A DNA stretch of 10,665 nucleotides from CAKQOE01 sp963627215 (GCA_963627215.1 CAVGAH010000069.1:1-10665); one strand, 5' to 3'; shown: positions 1 through 7,662, counted from the stretch's first letter. The notes: generated by a model not told the origin, from the sequence alone. Program-made: numbers and translations.

Positions 1-96
1 TGCACGCAGCATCCCATTCTGTGACCGCGGAGCGACCTGCATGCCCGTCCGCCTGTATCGGCGTCCTGCATTTACAAAAAAGTATACTTTTTAAAC
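1..96 (-). other. Start of a leftward transcript, gene not identified
   Basis: This is the stretch downstream of the leftward promoter at 97-125, reading off the window edge. Bases 1-70 are clearly richer in GC than the AT-rich promoter DNA beside them. On the minus strand a frame stays open from an ATG at 69-71 to the edge (23 codons), but it has no Shine-Dalgarno sequence and no recognisable protein signature. The strand also carries an imperfect 11-nt direct repeat (ATGCAGGACGC and ATGCAGGTCGC) and a short CGCC/GGCG hairpin, so an untranslated leader is as likely as coding sequence. I cannot assign a function. Confidence 0.3.
77..92. promoter_or_regulatory. 16-bp perfect palindrome, candidate operator
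   Basis: AAAAAGTATACTTTTT is a perfect inverted repeat. It lies just downstream of the leftward -10 box (97-102), over the predicted transcription start near base 90. That is a classic place for a repressor to block initiation. It could also be a chance AT-rich palindrome, and no regulator can be matched to it from this window. Confidence 0.35.
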
Positions 97-125
97 AGTA
101 TAATTACAGCATAAATAATTGTAAA
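97..125 (-). promoter_or_regulatory. Leftward sigma-A-type promoter
   Basis: On the minus strand TTTACA (120-125, five of six to the -35 consensus) is followed by a 17-nt spacer and TATACT (97-102, five of six to the -10 consensus). It sits just past the helicase terminator and points toward the left edge, so it probably drives the next gene outside the window. It is a sequence prediction only; AT-rich DNA yields some false positives. Confidence 0.5.
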
Positions 126-137
126 GATAAAGCGCGC

Positions 138-174
138 AAAAAACGGAGCACTGTACTCTGTTCCTGTGCTCCGT
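138..174 (-). terminator. Rho-independent terminator of the helicase gene
   Basis: Reading leftward, a perfect 9-bp stem (ACGGAGCAC at 143-151 with GTGCTCCGT at 166-174, loop of 14) ends in an uninterrupted run of T residues from the A tract at 138-143. It starts 35 nt after the helicase stop codon. The plus strand has no T tract after the hairpin, so it should act in the leftward direction only. Confidence 0.88.
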
Positions 175-209
175 CTGATAAAACATTATTTATTTTTTGT
201 ATTACTTTT

Positions 210-2069
210 CTATCTTCCTCTGCGCTTATTACGCGAAGCTTTTCTGCCGAGGAACGGGCCGCCTGACTTTTTCCTTTTGCGACCGTCAAACGGGAAGCCG
301 CGGTCTGCCGCTTCTTCGTCTGCAGCTCCGCCGCGGTCAAAGAACTTTCTGCCCTCTGGCTTATTTTTGTCCTTACCTTCTTTTTTGTGACGGTCGTTCT
401 CAGCGCTGCGTCTGCCAGCTCCGAAGCCCTTTGACTTCTTTGCGCCCTTGCTGCCGCCGCGCTTTTTCTTTGAAGCAACTTCAAATGAAACGCCTCTGCC
501 CGCATGAGTAAAGCCCTTCATCGCATCCATTACTTCCTCAACATGCTCGCGAGGTATATCTACGAACGCGAAATTCTTATGCAGCTCTATAGAGCCGATC
601 ATGCGTCCGCTGAGCGATGAACGTGAAGCGATACCCTTTACGATATTAGACTCCTTAAGTCCGTCCATTCTGCCCGCGTTTATAAACAGGCGTACCATGT
701 CGAGCTTAGAGTACTCAAAGTCCTCATCATCGAAATCCATGCGCTCGTAATCCTTTTCCTCAAGCTCGCTGAACGCCAGCTTAAATAGAGCCGCCGCAAC
801 ATCGTTTGCAGTGATATAGACCTCTTCAGCCTCCGCATCGCGGATTATGCGGTCGATAACAGACAGATACTTTTCGCCGTCACCCTGCATAGCCAACTGC
901 TTAACACGGTCAGCCGCAGCAGTAGTCCTTATAGCCTCTACATCCTCTATTGCAGGCGGCTTCGCGCGCTCTATCTGCGATTTAGTATAGCGCATTATCT
1001 CGCGCAGCTTCATCATGTCGCGGCCGAATACGAACGAATAAGACTTGCCGACATTGCCTGCGCGGCCTGTACGTCCTATACGGTGAACGTACTGTTCAGG
1101 ATCCTCAGGTATATCATAATTGAAAACAGCCTCAACGCCGCTTACGTCGATACCTCTCGCAGCAACATCCGTAGCGACGAGTATCTGAGTGATGCCATGG
1201 CGAAACTTGTTCATAACGCGGTCACGCTCGTTCTGCTTCATGTCGCCGTGAAGCGCGTCAGCCGCATAGCCGCGATCCTGCAGGCGCGACGTAACATCGT
1301 CTACTCTGCGCTTTGTATTACAGAACACGAGGCACAGTGTAATGTTGTTTACATCTATGAGACGGCAAAGCAGCTCGACCTTCGACGCTTCCCTTACTTC
1401 TATATAGTACTGGTCTATAAGCTCCACAGTCAGCTCCTTACGGGCGATCTGGATGTGAAGCGGGTCGTTCTGATAACGCTGAGTCAGCATCATTATCTCA
1501 GGCGGCATAGTCGCAGAGAACAGCATCATCTGCTTTTCCTCAGGCGCTTCTGCCAGTATAGTATCGATGTCCTCGCGGAAGCCCATGTTGAGCATCTCGT
1601 CAGCCTCGTCGAGCACGATCATCTTGAGATCGTCAAATCTCAGCGTGCGGCGGCGCATATGGTCCATGATACGGCCCGGCGTGCCGATGATTATCTGCGG
1701 CTTTTTCTTGAGCGCGTTTATCTGAGTCTCTATGTGCTGGCCGCCATATATAGCGAGTATACGCAGCCCGTGAGTATATTTAGAGACCTTCTTGAGCTCG
1801 TCAGCGACCTGTATCGCAAGCTCTCTCGTCGGACATAAAACGAGCACCTGCGCCGAACGTGCCTCGCGGTCGCACATCTCGATAGCAGGTATGCCGTAAG
1901 CGCATGTCTTGCCCGTTCCCGTCTGTGCCTGACCTATAACGTCGCGGCCCGTCATGACTGCAGGTATCGCCTGGCTCTGTATCGGAGTCGCTTCAGTAAA
2001 GCCCATTTCGTCAAGTGCTCTTAATATTTCATCTGAAATGTTCAGAGTATTGAATTTTACATTTTCCAT
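210..2069 (-). CDS. deaD: DEAD-box ATP-dependent RNA helicase with DbpA-type RNA-binding domain
   Basis: An ATP-driven RNA unwinding enzyme of the CsdA/DeaD/CshA group, which acts in ribosome assembly, mRNA decay and cold adaptation in the cytoplasm. All core motifs are visible, numbered from the ATG: Q motif with TPIQ (28-31), motif I AQTGTGKT (48-55), Ia PTRELAIQ (80-87), Ib TPGR (130-133), II DEAD (154-157), III SAT (185-187), V ATDVAARGID (299-308) and VI HRIGRTGRAG (329-338). Residues from about 457 to 532 fit the DbpA RNA-binding fold, and the last 85 residues form a Lys/Arg/Gly-rich tail likely to bind RNA without sequence preference. The total of 619 residues is normal for the group. 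The ATG at 2069 is preceded directly by a TTG codon (2072) in frame; GAAGGG sits 11 nt before the ATG and 8 nt before the TTG, so the TTG remains possible. The gene has its own promoter, long leader and terminator. I am sure of the family, less sure which paralogue symbol applies. Confidence 0.95.
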   Translation of the reverse strand: MENVKFNTLNISDEILRALDEMGFTEATPIQSQAIPAVMTGRDVIGQAQTGTGKTCAYGIPAIEMCDREARSAQVLVLCPTRELAIQVADELKKVSKYTHGLRILAIYGGQHIETQINALKKKPQIIIGTPGRIMDHMRRRTLRFDDLKMIVLDEADEMLNMGFREDIDTILAEAPEEKQMMLFSATMPPEIMMLTQRYQNDPLHIQIARKELTVELIDQYYIEVREASKVELLCRLIDVNNITLCLVFCNTKRRVDDVTSRLQDRGYAADALHGDMKQNERDRVMNKFRHGITQILVATDVAARGIDVSGVEAVFNYDIPEDPEQYVHRIGRTGRAGNVGKSYSFVFGRDMMKLREIMRYTKSQIERAKPPAIEDVEAIRTTAAADRVKQLAMQGDGEKYLSVIDRIIRDAEAEEVYITANDVAAALFKLAFSELEEKDYERMDFDDEDFEYSKLDMVRLFINAGRMDGLKESNIVKGIASRSSLSGRMIGSIELHKNFAFVDIPREHVEEVMDAMKGFTHAGRGVSFEVASKKKRGGSKGAKKSKGFGAGRRSAENDRHKKEGKDKNKPEGRKFFDRGGAADEEAADRGFPFDGRKRKKSGGPFLGRKASRNKRRGR

Positions 2070-2072
2070 CAA

Positions 2073-2245
2073 ATAATTTTCCCTTCGATTATATTACTGT
2101 ACTTATACTACTGTACTTATACTACTGTACTAATAAAAATATACAACTTGTAATAATGTGATTTATATTCATCAGCGCGCCCGGTGCGCCCGAAAATACG
2201 CCGCCGCGGTACACGCGAGATATTACGCCCTGTTAAAAGCTCTAA
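2073..2245 (-). other. Long 5' leader of the helicase mRNA
   Basis: If transcription starts about 7 nt past the -10 box at 2252-2257, the message has an untranslated leader of about 175 nt. Its upstream part (2172-2216) is GC-rich, with short self-complementary runs and a CGGGCGC direct repeat. Its downstream part is very AT-rich and carries the 14-bp tandem repeats. Long structured leaders are known from cold-shock genes, including csdA-type helicases, where they tune stability and translation with temperature. That role here is inference. I recognise no known riboswitch. Confidence 0.45.
2096..2137. repeat. Three tandem 14-bp repeats before the helicase ribosome binding site
   Basis: ACTGTACTTATACT occurs twice exactly (2096-2109 and 2110-2123), followed by a third, decayed copy starting ACTGTACTAATA (2124). 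On the coding strand each unit presents TATAAG and GTAC, and the junction with unique sequence presents TATAAT (2089-2094). Copy number could change by replication slippage. The array ends about 11 nt before the GAAGGG Shine-Dalgarno, so it lies in the leader, or in a second promoter if the TATAAT-like boxes are used. Confidence 0.85.
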
Positions 2246-2251
2246 TATTTA

Positions 2252-2280
2252 TTTATACCACATGTCAGAATATGCGTCAA
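2252..2280 (-). promoter_or_regulatory. Sigma-A-type extended -10 promoter of the helicase gene
   Basis: The minus strand reads TTGACG (2275-2280), a 17-nt spacer, then TATAAA (2252-2257) with TGG directly before it, giving an extended -10 (TGnTATAAA). Each box is five of six to consensus. The -35 box begins immediately after the T-rich tail of the efflux operon terminator, so one unit ends and the next begins with almost no spare DNA. Confidence 0.75.
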
Positions 2281-2340
2281 GAAAATATGAAAAGCGGCAG
2301 CGCCCTGATACCGTTTCTGCGATATCTCATGCGCTGCCGC
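2281..2340 (-). terminator. Terminator of the efflux operon
   Basis: A perfect 10-bp GC-rich stem (GCGGCAGCGC at 2294-2303 with GCGCTGCCGC at 2331-2340, loop of 27) is followed on the minus strand by TTTTCATATTTTC. It begins 47 nt past the repressor stop codon. The T tract is interrupted and the loop is long, so it may be leaky, but nothing else between the two genes could serve as terminator. Confidence 0.75.
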
Positions 2341-2387
2341 CATTCATTCGTTATTCATTAATTTATTCGTTCTTGATCCGTTTACAA

Positions 2388-3062
2388 TTACACCCTTTTG
2401 CCTATACCGTCAACGATATAGCTTACAATGCCCTCGCTGTTCCACTGAGGACGGATAAATCCGAATCGCTCTTTTACGTACTCAGTAGGAAAATTCGGCT
2501 GTCTCATCATTCCGAGGAACGGGAGCAGACTCAATATCAGGAACGGCATCATCCTGCGGTCTATATCTTCCCTGAATTCACCGCTGCGCTGTCCTTCTGT
2601 GATTATATCGTCAAGAATGTCCAATTCATTTTTGATGTTCTGAAAGACTATCGCTGCGACTCTGTCATCTGCGACCTTATCAAGCGAATCCTCTATAGTA
2701 TCGCTCCTGCACATGTTTATGAATCTGTCCTGCATCATCATTTTTGTGTTTACCATTATGCTTGTAAATTCTTCAGCGCTGTGCTCAAGAAATACTCTGA
2801 GCTTCGATACGGCATCATGCTCCTTTTCGAGCTTTTCAGCCATTCCTGAACGGAACCTTTCAAAGATCTCGTTCATCCACTCTATAACTATATCGTCCTT
2901 GCTTTCAAAGTACTCGTAGACAGTCCCCTTTGCCACGCCTGCAGCCTTTGCTATATCTATGATCTTTGTACTCTCTATGCCGTTCGAGACGAATAATTTA
3001 CCGGCTTCATCAAGAATTCTGTTTCGCTTCTCTCTGCGCCTTTCTTCTTTCACGTTTTTCAC
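2388..3062 (-). CDS. TetR/AcrR-family transcriptional repressor of the efflux operon
   Basis: A one-component DNA-binding regulator, 224 residues from the chosen start, which is normal for TetR proteins. A basic N-terminus leads into the helix-turn-helix at about residues 27-55, with the typical IDIAKAAGVAKGTVYEYF core. The remaining helical part is the variable ligand-binding and dimerisation region. I place the start at a GTG (3060-3062), because a perfect AAAGGAGG lies 9 nt upstream. An ATG at 3101 would add 13 residues but has only a weak AAGG. Either way the start lies within the permease gene, with 53 or 92 nt of overlap, which suggests translational coupling. As the last gene of the operon it probably represses its own synthesis and the pump through the palindromes at 7636-7653 and 7720-7733. 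The ligand cannot be predicted. Confidence 0.93.
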   Translation of the reverse strand: MKNVKEERRREKRNRILDEAGKLFVSNGIESTKIIDIAKAAGVAKGTVYEYFESKDDIVIEWMNEIFERFRSGMAEKLEKEHDAVSKLRVFLEHSAEEFTSIMVNTKMMMQDRFINMCRSDTIEDSLDKVADDRVAAIVFQNIKNELDILDDIITEGQRSGEFREDIDRRMMPFLILSLLPFLGMMRQPNFPTEYVKERFGFIRPQWNSEGIVSYIVDGIGKRV

Positions 3063-6000
3063 GCTTTCCGGCCTCCTTTGCGAGCCAGAGGGTCTCCTCA
3101 TATAATTTTACCTTTTTCTTTGCGCGTCTTCTGTTGCTGCTCTTTGTTTCCATGTCATCTACTATAGAATAAAGTATCGGTACAAGGAAGAGCGTTACTA
3201 TCGTCGATGCGATAAGACCACCTATTACAGAAATTCCCATAGGTGCCATTATTTCCATACCATCACCTATACCGAGCGCCATCGGCACCATACCGAGAAC
3301 TGTAGTCATCGTAGTCATAAGGATAGGTCTCATTCGCGCCTGACCTGCCGTGGCTATCGCATCGTCGCGTCCCATGATCTTCTTGTTCTGGTTTATGAAC
3401 TCTACAAGCAGGATCGCGTTGTTTACTACGATACCGACCAGCATGATAAGTCCTATGAATGACGGCATCGAAAGCGTCTTACCCGTGAGGAAGAGCGCGA
3501 AGAACGCACCTGACATCGCAAACGGTATCGACATCATTACCATTATCGGGAGTATGAACGACTCGAACTGTGACGCGAGCACTATGTATACGAGAGCGAG
3601 CGATACCACGAGAGCAAGGAGAAGGTCGCTGAACGATTCCATCATCTGCTGCTGCATACCGTCCTCAGAGTAGCTTACGCCGTCGTCAAACATAAACTGA
3701 TCCGCAACGTTCATTACTTCCTTTGTAGCGTCTGTAGACTTTACGCCATCCTTGAACGTTATATTTACCGCGCTCTGCATCTCCTGATTTACTCTTGTTA
3801 TAGATGTAGGAGCGTTGTCATACTGGAATGTCGCTATCTGGCCTACAGGAACGTCACCCATAGGTGATGTTATCGTTATCGCCTTCATGTCTTCTACTGA
3901 AGTCGCGTACTTGTCTGAGAGCGACAGATTTATATCTATATCATTTCCGTTTACTCTGAGCTCCGTAGAAGTGCTTCCGCTGAGCGCATTGTTGAGCGCC
4001 GTAGCTACCTGATATGTAGTCAGGCCGTAATGAGAAGCTGTGCTTCTGTTGAGTATTACCTTTACTTCAGGCGAGCCTTCTTCTACATCAGTATCTACTT
4101 CCGATACGCAGTCGAGTTCTCTTATCTGGTTTGCGAGCTGTACCGCGTTATCAGAAACTATGTCTATGTCAGAGCCGTTTATATCAAGAGTCAGGTCTGA
4201 TCCTCCGAGCGATGTAGTACCCATAGAGCTTGTGAGCTCATACGAAACATCTGCGCCTGCGAGATCCTTGAAATGATCCTTCATTTCGTTCATTACTTCC
4301 TTAGTTGAGCGAGTCCTGTCATCCTTGAGGACTACGCTTACAGAATTTCCGGAAGACATAAGGCTGCTGGCAGCCGAGCTGCTTCCTACGCTGAGCGTTA
4401 CATGATCGAGCTCAGGTATTTCATTGAGCACATATTCCTCGAGAGGCTGTATGTAAGCATCCTGCTCTTCCAGCGATGTGCCTTCAGGCATAGATACCGT
4501 TACAGAGAAGGAACCCTCATCCATATCAGGGATAAGCTCCCAGCCTACCATCGAAACGAGCGATATTGAAGCCGCAAATATTACTACGAACAGCGCTATT
4601 ATGCGTTTTCTTCTCTTGAGCGCTCCGCGCATCAGATGACCGTAGCCATCGATCATCCAGTTAAGGAATCTTGTAAACAGATTTATTATCTTAAATCTGT
4701 AGAAGAATTTTCCTATTTTTATATAATCCTCTGAAACAGAGCCATCGAGCAGCTTTGAGCAGAGCATCGGTACTATCGTGAGCGCTACAACGAGTGAGCA
4801 GAGGAGCGCTGCTATGATAGTGAATGAGAAATCCCGGAACATCATGCCCGCAAGACCGCCCGAAAGCGCTATAGGCAGATATACTACGATACTCGTAAGG
4901 GTCGAAGCCATTACCGCAAGGCCTACCTCGCTGCTGCCCTTTATGGCAGCCTCCTCCGCATTAAGTCCTTGCTTGTTCCGGGTGAATATATTTTCCAGTA
5001 CTACTACCGAGTTATCGACCAGCATACCTATGGCAAGCGTGAGCGAGCCGAGCGTCAGCATGTTGAGCGACATATCAAGCACCTTCATTACGCAGAACGT
5101 AGCAAGGATCGAAGTCGGTATTGAAATACCGATAACGAGAGTCGATCTGATATTCCTCAGGAAGAAGAATATTATGATGACTGCGAGTATCGCTCCCTGT
5201 ACTGCAGTGCTTGCTACAGAGCTTATAGACTGTCTTACGAAGTCTGACTGGTCAAAGCCGATCTGGATGTTTACCTGATCTCCGTACTTTGCCTTTATAT
5301 CTTCTATTTCCTTTTGGACCGCGTCCGAAAGGTCTACTATGTTGGCCCCTGATGATTTTGTTATATACAGACCTACAGCCTGATTTCCGTCCATTCTCGT
5401 TATAGACTCAGCGTCAGAGTCAGCTTCAGTTATCTGCGCTACGTCAGCGAGAGTTATTATGCTTCCGTCTCCGAGAGTGAGCGGTATTTCCTTTATATCG
5501 TTTATGCTCTGGAACTCACCGAACGTCTTTACTGTGATGTCGGTATTTCCGTTTGAGATAGTTCCGCTCGGATAGCTGATATTTTCAGCCGAAAGTATCT
5601 GGCTTACAGTAGCCATCGTAAGACCGTAGCCCTGAAGCTTATCCTGATCGAATTTTACCTGTATCTCCTTCTGCGTTGAACCCATTACATTTACCTGGGC
5701 TACGCCTGAGATCCTTTCGAATCTGCTTGAAATGTTATCCTCAACGAATGAGCCCAGCTCAGAGATATCCATATCCGACGATACGAAAAGCTGCATTACA
5801 GGCATGGAGTTCATGTTGAGCTTCATGATAGTCGGCGATGATGCGTCATCAGGCATCTGCATCTGAGCCATCGACAGCTTTTCTCGCATGTCTAATGTTG
5901 CAAAGTTCAGGTCAGTTCCCATATCGAACTCTACCATTACTATCGCTGCGTTTTCAGATGATATAGATGTAATGTTCTTTACGCCTTCTACAGAAGCGAG

Positions 6001-6207
6001 CGAGCCCTCCATCTTTTCAGTGACCATCTGCTCTACTTCCTCAGGACCCGCGCCTGCGTATGTAACCATTGCTATCGCGTAAGGATATTCCATGTCAGGC
6101 ATGAGCGCCTGCGGCATTTTAAACATTGAAACAGCGCCGAGCAGTATGACCGCTACAAGCGCCATTATCATAGTTACAGGACGCTTTACTGATAATTTTG
6201 AGATCAT
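3010..6207 (-). CDS. RND-family efflux permease, Gram-positive SwrC/AcrB-like
   Basis: An inner-membrane exporter that pumps amphiphilic compounds out of the cell using an ion gradient. It has 1065 residues and the duplicated RND layout: TM1 at about 11-30, a large external loop to about 330, TM2-6 at 331-482, TM7 near 535-555, a second external loop to about 857, then TM8-12 at 860-1014. The TM4 motif is GMLVDNSVVVLEN (394-406): the first Asp of the AcrB Asp-Asp pair is kept (398) and the second is Asn (399). In TM10 the AcrB Lys is replaced in VVNNAILLVE (927-936). Similar variants are common in Gram-positive relatives such as SwrC, so the pump is probably active. A Lys/Arg-rich cytoplasmic tail (about 1021-1065) overlaps the repressor gene. 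It starts 31 nt after the adaptor stop, with a modest AGAGG 12 nt before the ATG. The substrate is unknown; surfactants, bile salts, fatty acids and drugs are known for relatives. Confidence 0.94.
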   Translation of the reverse strand: MISKLSVKRPVTMIMALVAVILLGAVSMFKMPQALMPDMEYPYAIAMVTYAGAGPEEVEQMVTEKMEGSLASVEGVKNITSISSENAAIVMVEFDMGTDLNFATLDMREKLSMAQMQMPDDASSPTIMKLNMNSMPVMQLFVSSDMDISELGSFVEDNISSRFERISGVAQVNVMGSTQKEIQVKFDQDKLQGYGLTMATVSQILSAENISYPSGTISNGNTDITVKTFGEFQSINDIKEIPLTLGDGSIITLADVAQITEADSDAESITRMDGNQAVGLYITKSSGANIVDLSDAVQKEIEDIKAKYGDQVNIQIGFDQSDFVRQSISSVASTAVQGAILAVIIIFFFLRNIRSTLVIGISIPTSILATFCVMKVLDMSLNMLTLGSLTLAIGMLVDNSVVVLENIFTRNKQGLNAEEAAIKGSSEVGLAVMASTLTSIVVYLPIALSGGLAGMMFRDFSFTIIAALLCSLVVALTIVPMLCSKLLDGSVSEDYIKIGKFFYRFKIINLFTRFLNWMIDGYGHLMRGALKRRKRIIALFVVIFAASISLVSMVGWELIPDMDEGSFSVTVSMPEGTSLEEQDAYIQPLEEYVLNEIPELDHVTLSVGSSSAASSLMSSGNSVSVVLKDDRTRSTKEVMNEMKDHFKDLAGADVSYELTSSMGTTSLGGSDLTLDINGSDIDIVSDNAVQLANQIRELDCVSEVDTDVEEGSPEVKVILNRSTASHYGLTTYQVATALNNALSGSTSTELRVNGNDIDINLSLSDKYATSVEDMKAITITSPMGDVPVGQIATFQYDNAPTSITRVNQEMQSAVNITFKDGVKSTDATKEVMNVADQFMFDDGVSYSEDGMQQQMMESFSDLLLALVVSLALVYIVLASQFESFILPIMVMMSIPFAMSGAFFALFLTGKTLSMPSFIGLIMLVGIVVNNAILLVEFINQNKKIMGRDDAIATAGQARMRPILMTTMTTVLGMVPMALGIGDGMEIMAPMGISVIGGLIASTIVTLFLVPILYSIVDDMETKSSNRRRAKKKVKLYEETLWLAKEAGKREKRERRKAQREAKQNS
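3072..3079 (-). promoter_or_regulatory. Ribosome binding site that decides the repressor start
   Basis: AAAGGAGG on the minus strand is a full anti-16S match, 9 nt upstream of the GTG at 3060-3062. It lies inside the 3' end of the permease gene, where the same bases encode part of the charged permease tail. It is the strongest such site near the repressor and argues for the GTG over the upstream ATG. Confidence 0.75.
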
Positions 6208-6238
6208 ATTCTTTCTTTACCTCTGCTTCCTGCCTACA

Positions 6239-7543
6239 CTATTTAACAACGTGTACCTTTTCGCCGTCCTCAACGTATGTCTGGCCTTTTACTACTATCG
6301 TTTCCCCTGTGCTGAGTCCTGATGTGATCTCAGCCGTAGTGCCGTTGTCGATGCCTACCTCAACGCTCTTGAGCGATACAGTCTCGCCGTCGCTGTTCAT
6401 AACTACGACCTTCTTTTCTCCGGAGCTTGTTATTACTGCGTCAGAAGGAACTGCTACAACGTTTTCCTTTCTTGCAGATATCAGTCTTACCTCTGCGAAC
6501 ATTCCGGCCTTTATAACGCCCTGAGGGTCATTTACCTTTATAGTTACCGGGTAAGTATATGTTCCCTGAGTAGGCGCTTCTGATATCTGAGTTATAGTTC
6601 CTGTGAACGGCTCGTCAGACGCTGACTTTATGCTTACGTTTACAGTGTCGCCTACCTTTACGCTGCTTATGAGATATTCTGAAAGCGAAGCGCTGAGCTC
6701 GAGAACTGATGTATCAGAAATGACTACCGCAGCCATAGACTGTCCTGCGAGACCTCCTGCTACTACGTTCACTGCAGTTACGTATCCCCCTGACGGAGCA
6801 GTTACAGTATAGTAGCCGAGTGCGTCTGATGCCTGCTGTGCGCTGAGACGAGCCTGGTCGAGCTGTATCTTTGTCGTATTGTATGTATTTTCCAGCTGTT
6901 CTACATCTGTTTGGGCTGCTGCGCCTGCTTCGTAGAGCGCCTTCGTTCTTTCAAGATTCGTCTGTATGAGCGCCAGCGAATCCTCAAGATTCTTTATATT
7001 CAGCTGAGCCTGCTGATACTGTATATCAGCCTGGTCGCTGTCTATAGTAAAGAGCGTCTGACCGGCAGTTACCGTATCGCCTACCTCTACAAATACCTGC
7101 TTTACTTCGCCTGACGCCATAGGCATTACATTTATCGTATCCTTTGCCTGTATGCGGCCTGCGAGCGGCGTAGTCATCTCGACTGAACCCAGAGCTACAG
7201 TCTGCGTCTTTACGTTCGTGAGGACAGCTTCCTCTTCATCAACAGTCTTTGACTGGAGCTGTACAGCTCGCACTATACCGAGCACTATGAGTACTGCTAT
7301 GATGAGTATGAATATCTTTGAGCCGATACCTCTCTTTGGCACATTCGCCTTCGCCTGCGCCATGCCGCTCTTTATATCCTCCATCATATCGGCTGCTTCT
7401 GCTGCGCCTGCCGAAGCAGCTTCGTCTCTGAGCTTCAGTATAGCCTCTGTCTCAGGGTCGAACGCGCCCGCGCCCTCCTCCTGAGCCTGAGCTGACTGAG
7501 CATCCTGACCGTCGAGCTGATCATTAATATTTTCCTTGCCCAT
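6239..7543 (-). CDS. Membrane-fusion (HlyD-like) adaptor subunit of the RND exporter
   Basis: The extracytoplasmic partner of the permease, 434 residues. The layout is an acidic, Ala/Glu-rich N-terminus (1-70) predicted to face the cytoplasm, one transmembrane anchor (about 74-94), first lipoyl half-motif (about 137-170, with the ASGEVKQVFVEVGDTV core), coiled-coil hairpin (about 170-242), second lipoyl half (about 243-275, with APSGGYVTAVNV), beta-barrel domain (about 278-355) and membrane-proximal domain (about 360-434). There is no lipobox cysteine, so it is held by the helix rather than by a lipid. AAAGGAG lies 5 nt before the ATG. It is the first gene of the operon and precedes the permease by 31 nt. 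No TolC-like gene follows, as expected in a cell with one membrane. The 70-residue acidic extension before the anchor is longer than in most adaptors. Confidence 0.93.
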   Translation of the reverse strand: MGKENINDQLDGQDAQSAQAQEEGAGAFDPETEAILKLRDEAASAGAAEAADMMEDIKSGMAQAKANVPKRGIGSKIFILIIAVLIVLGIVRAVQLQSKTVDEEEAVLTNVKTQTVALGSVEMTTPLAGRIQAKDTINVMPMASGEVKQVFVEVGDTVTAGQTLFTIDSDQADIQYQQAQLNIKNLEDSLALIQTNLERTKALYEAGAAAQTDVEQLENTYNTTKIQLDQARLSAQQASDALGYYTVTAPSGGYVTAVNVVAGGLAGQSMAAVVISDTSVLELSASLSEYLISSVKVGDTVNVSIKSASDEPFTGTITQISEAPTQGTYTYPVTIKVNDPQGVIKAGMFAEVRLISARKENVVAVPSDAVITSSGEKKVVVMNSDGETVSLKSVEVGIDNGTTAEITSGLSTGETIVVKGQTYVEDGEKVHVVK

Positions 7544-7635
7544 AAAGTCTCCTTTCGATCTTATTACTTATTCATCATGATTCGATAAAATTTCACGTCG
7601 TTTATATTCAATACCCCGGGTGGACACAAAATTTT

Positions 7636-7653
7636 TCTGACCCATGGGTCAGA
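7636..7653. promoter_or_regulatory. Operator 1, palindrome overlapping the efflux transcription start
   Basis: TCTGACCCATGGGTCAGA is a perfect 18-bp inverted repeat. On the minus strand it begins 9 nt after the -10 box, so a bound repressor dimer would sit at the start point of the efflux operon. It shares the 14-bp core TGACCCATGGGTCA with the site at 7720-7733. Size and symmetry fit a TetR-family dimer, and the obvious candidate is the TetR gene of this operon. That pairing is inference. Confidence 0.8.
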
Positions 7654-7662
7654 TTTATATCT

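Noticed and set aside
21..266. Plus-strand 81-codon frame at the left edge
   Set aside because: It crosses the helicase terminator hairpin, enters the helicase 3' end and lacks a Shine-Dalgarno site.
1083..1838. Plus-strand 251-codon frame
   Set aside because: It lies wholly inside the helicase gene opposite its conserved motifs and has no protein-like features. It is a shadow frame.
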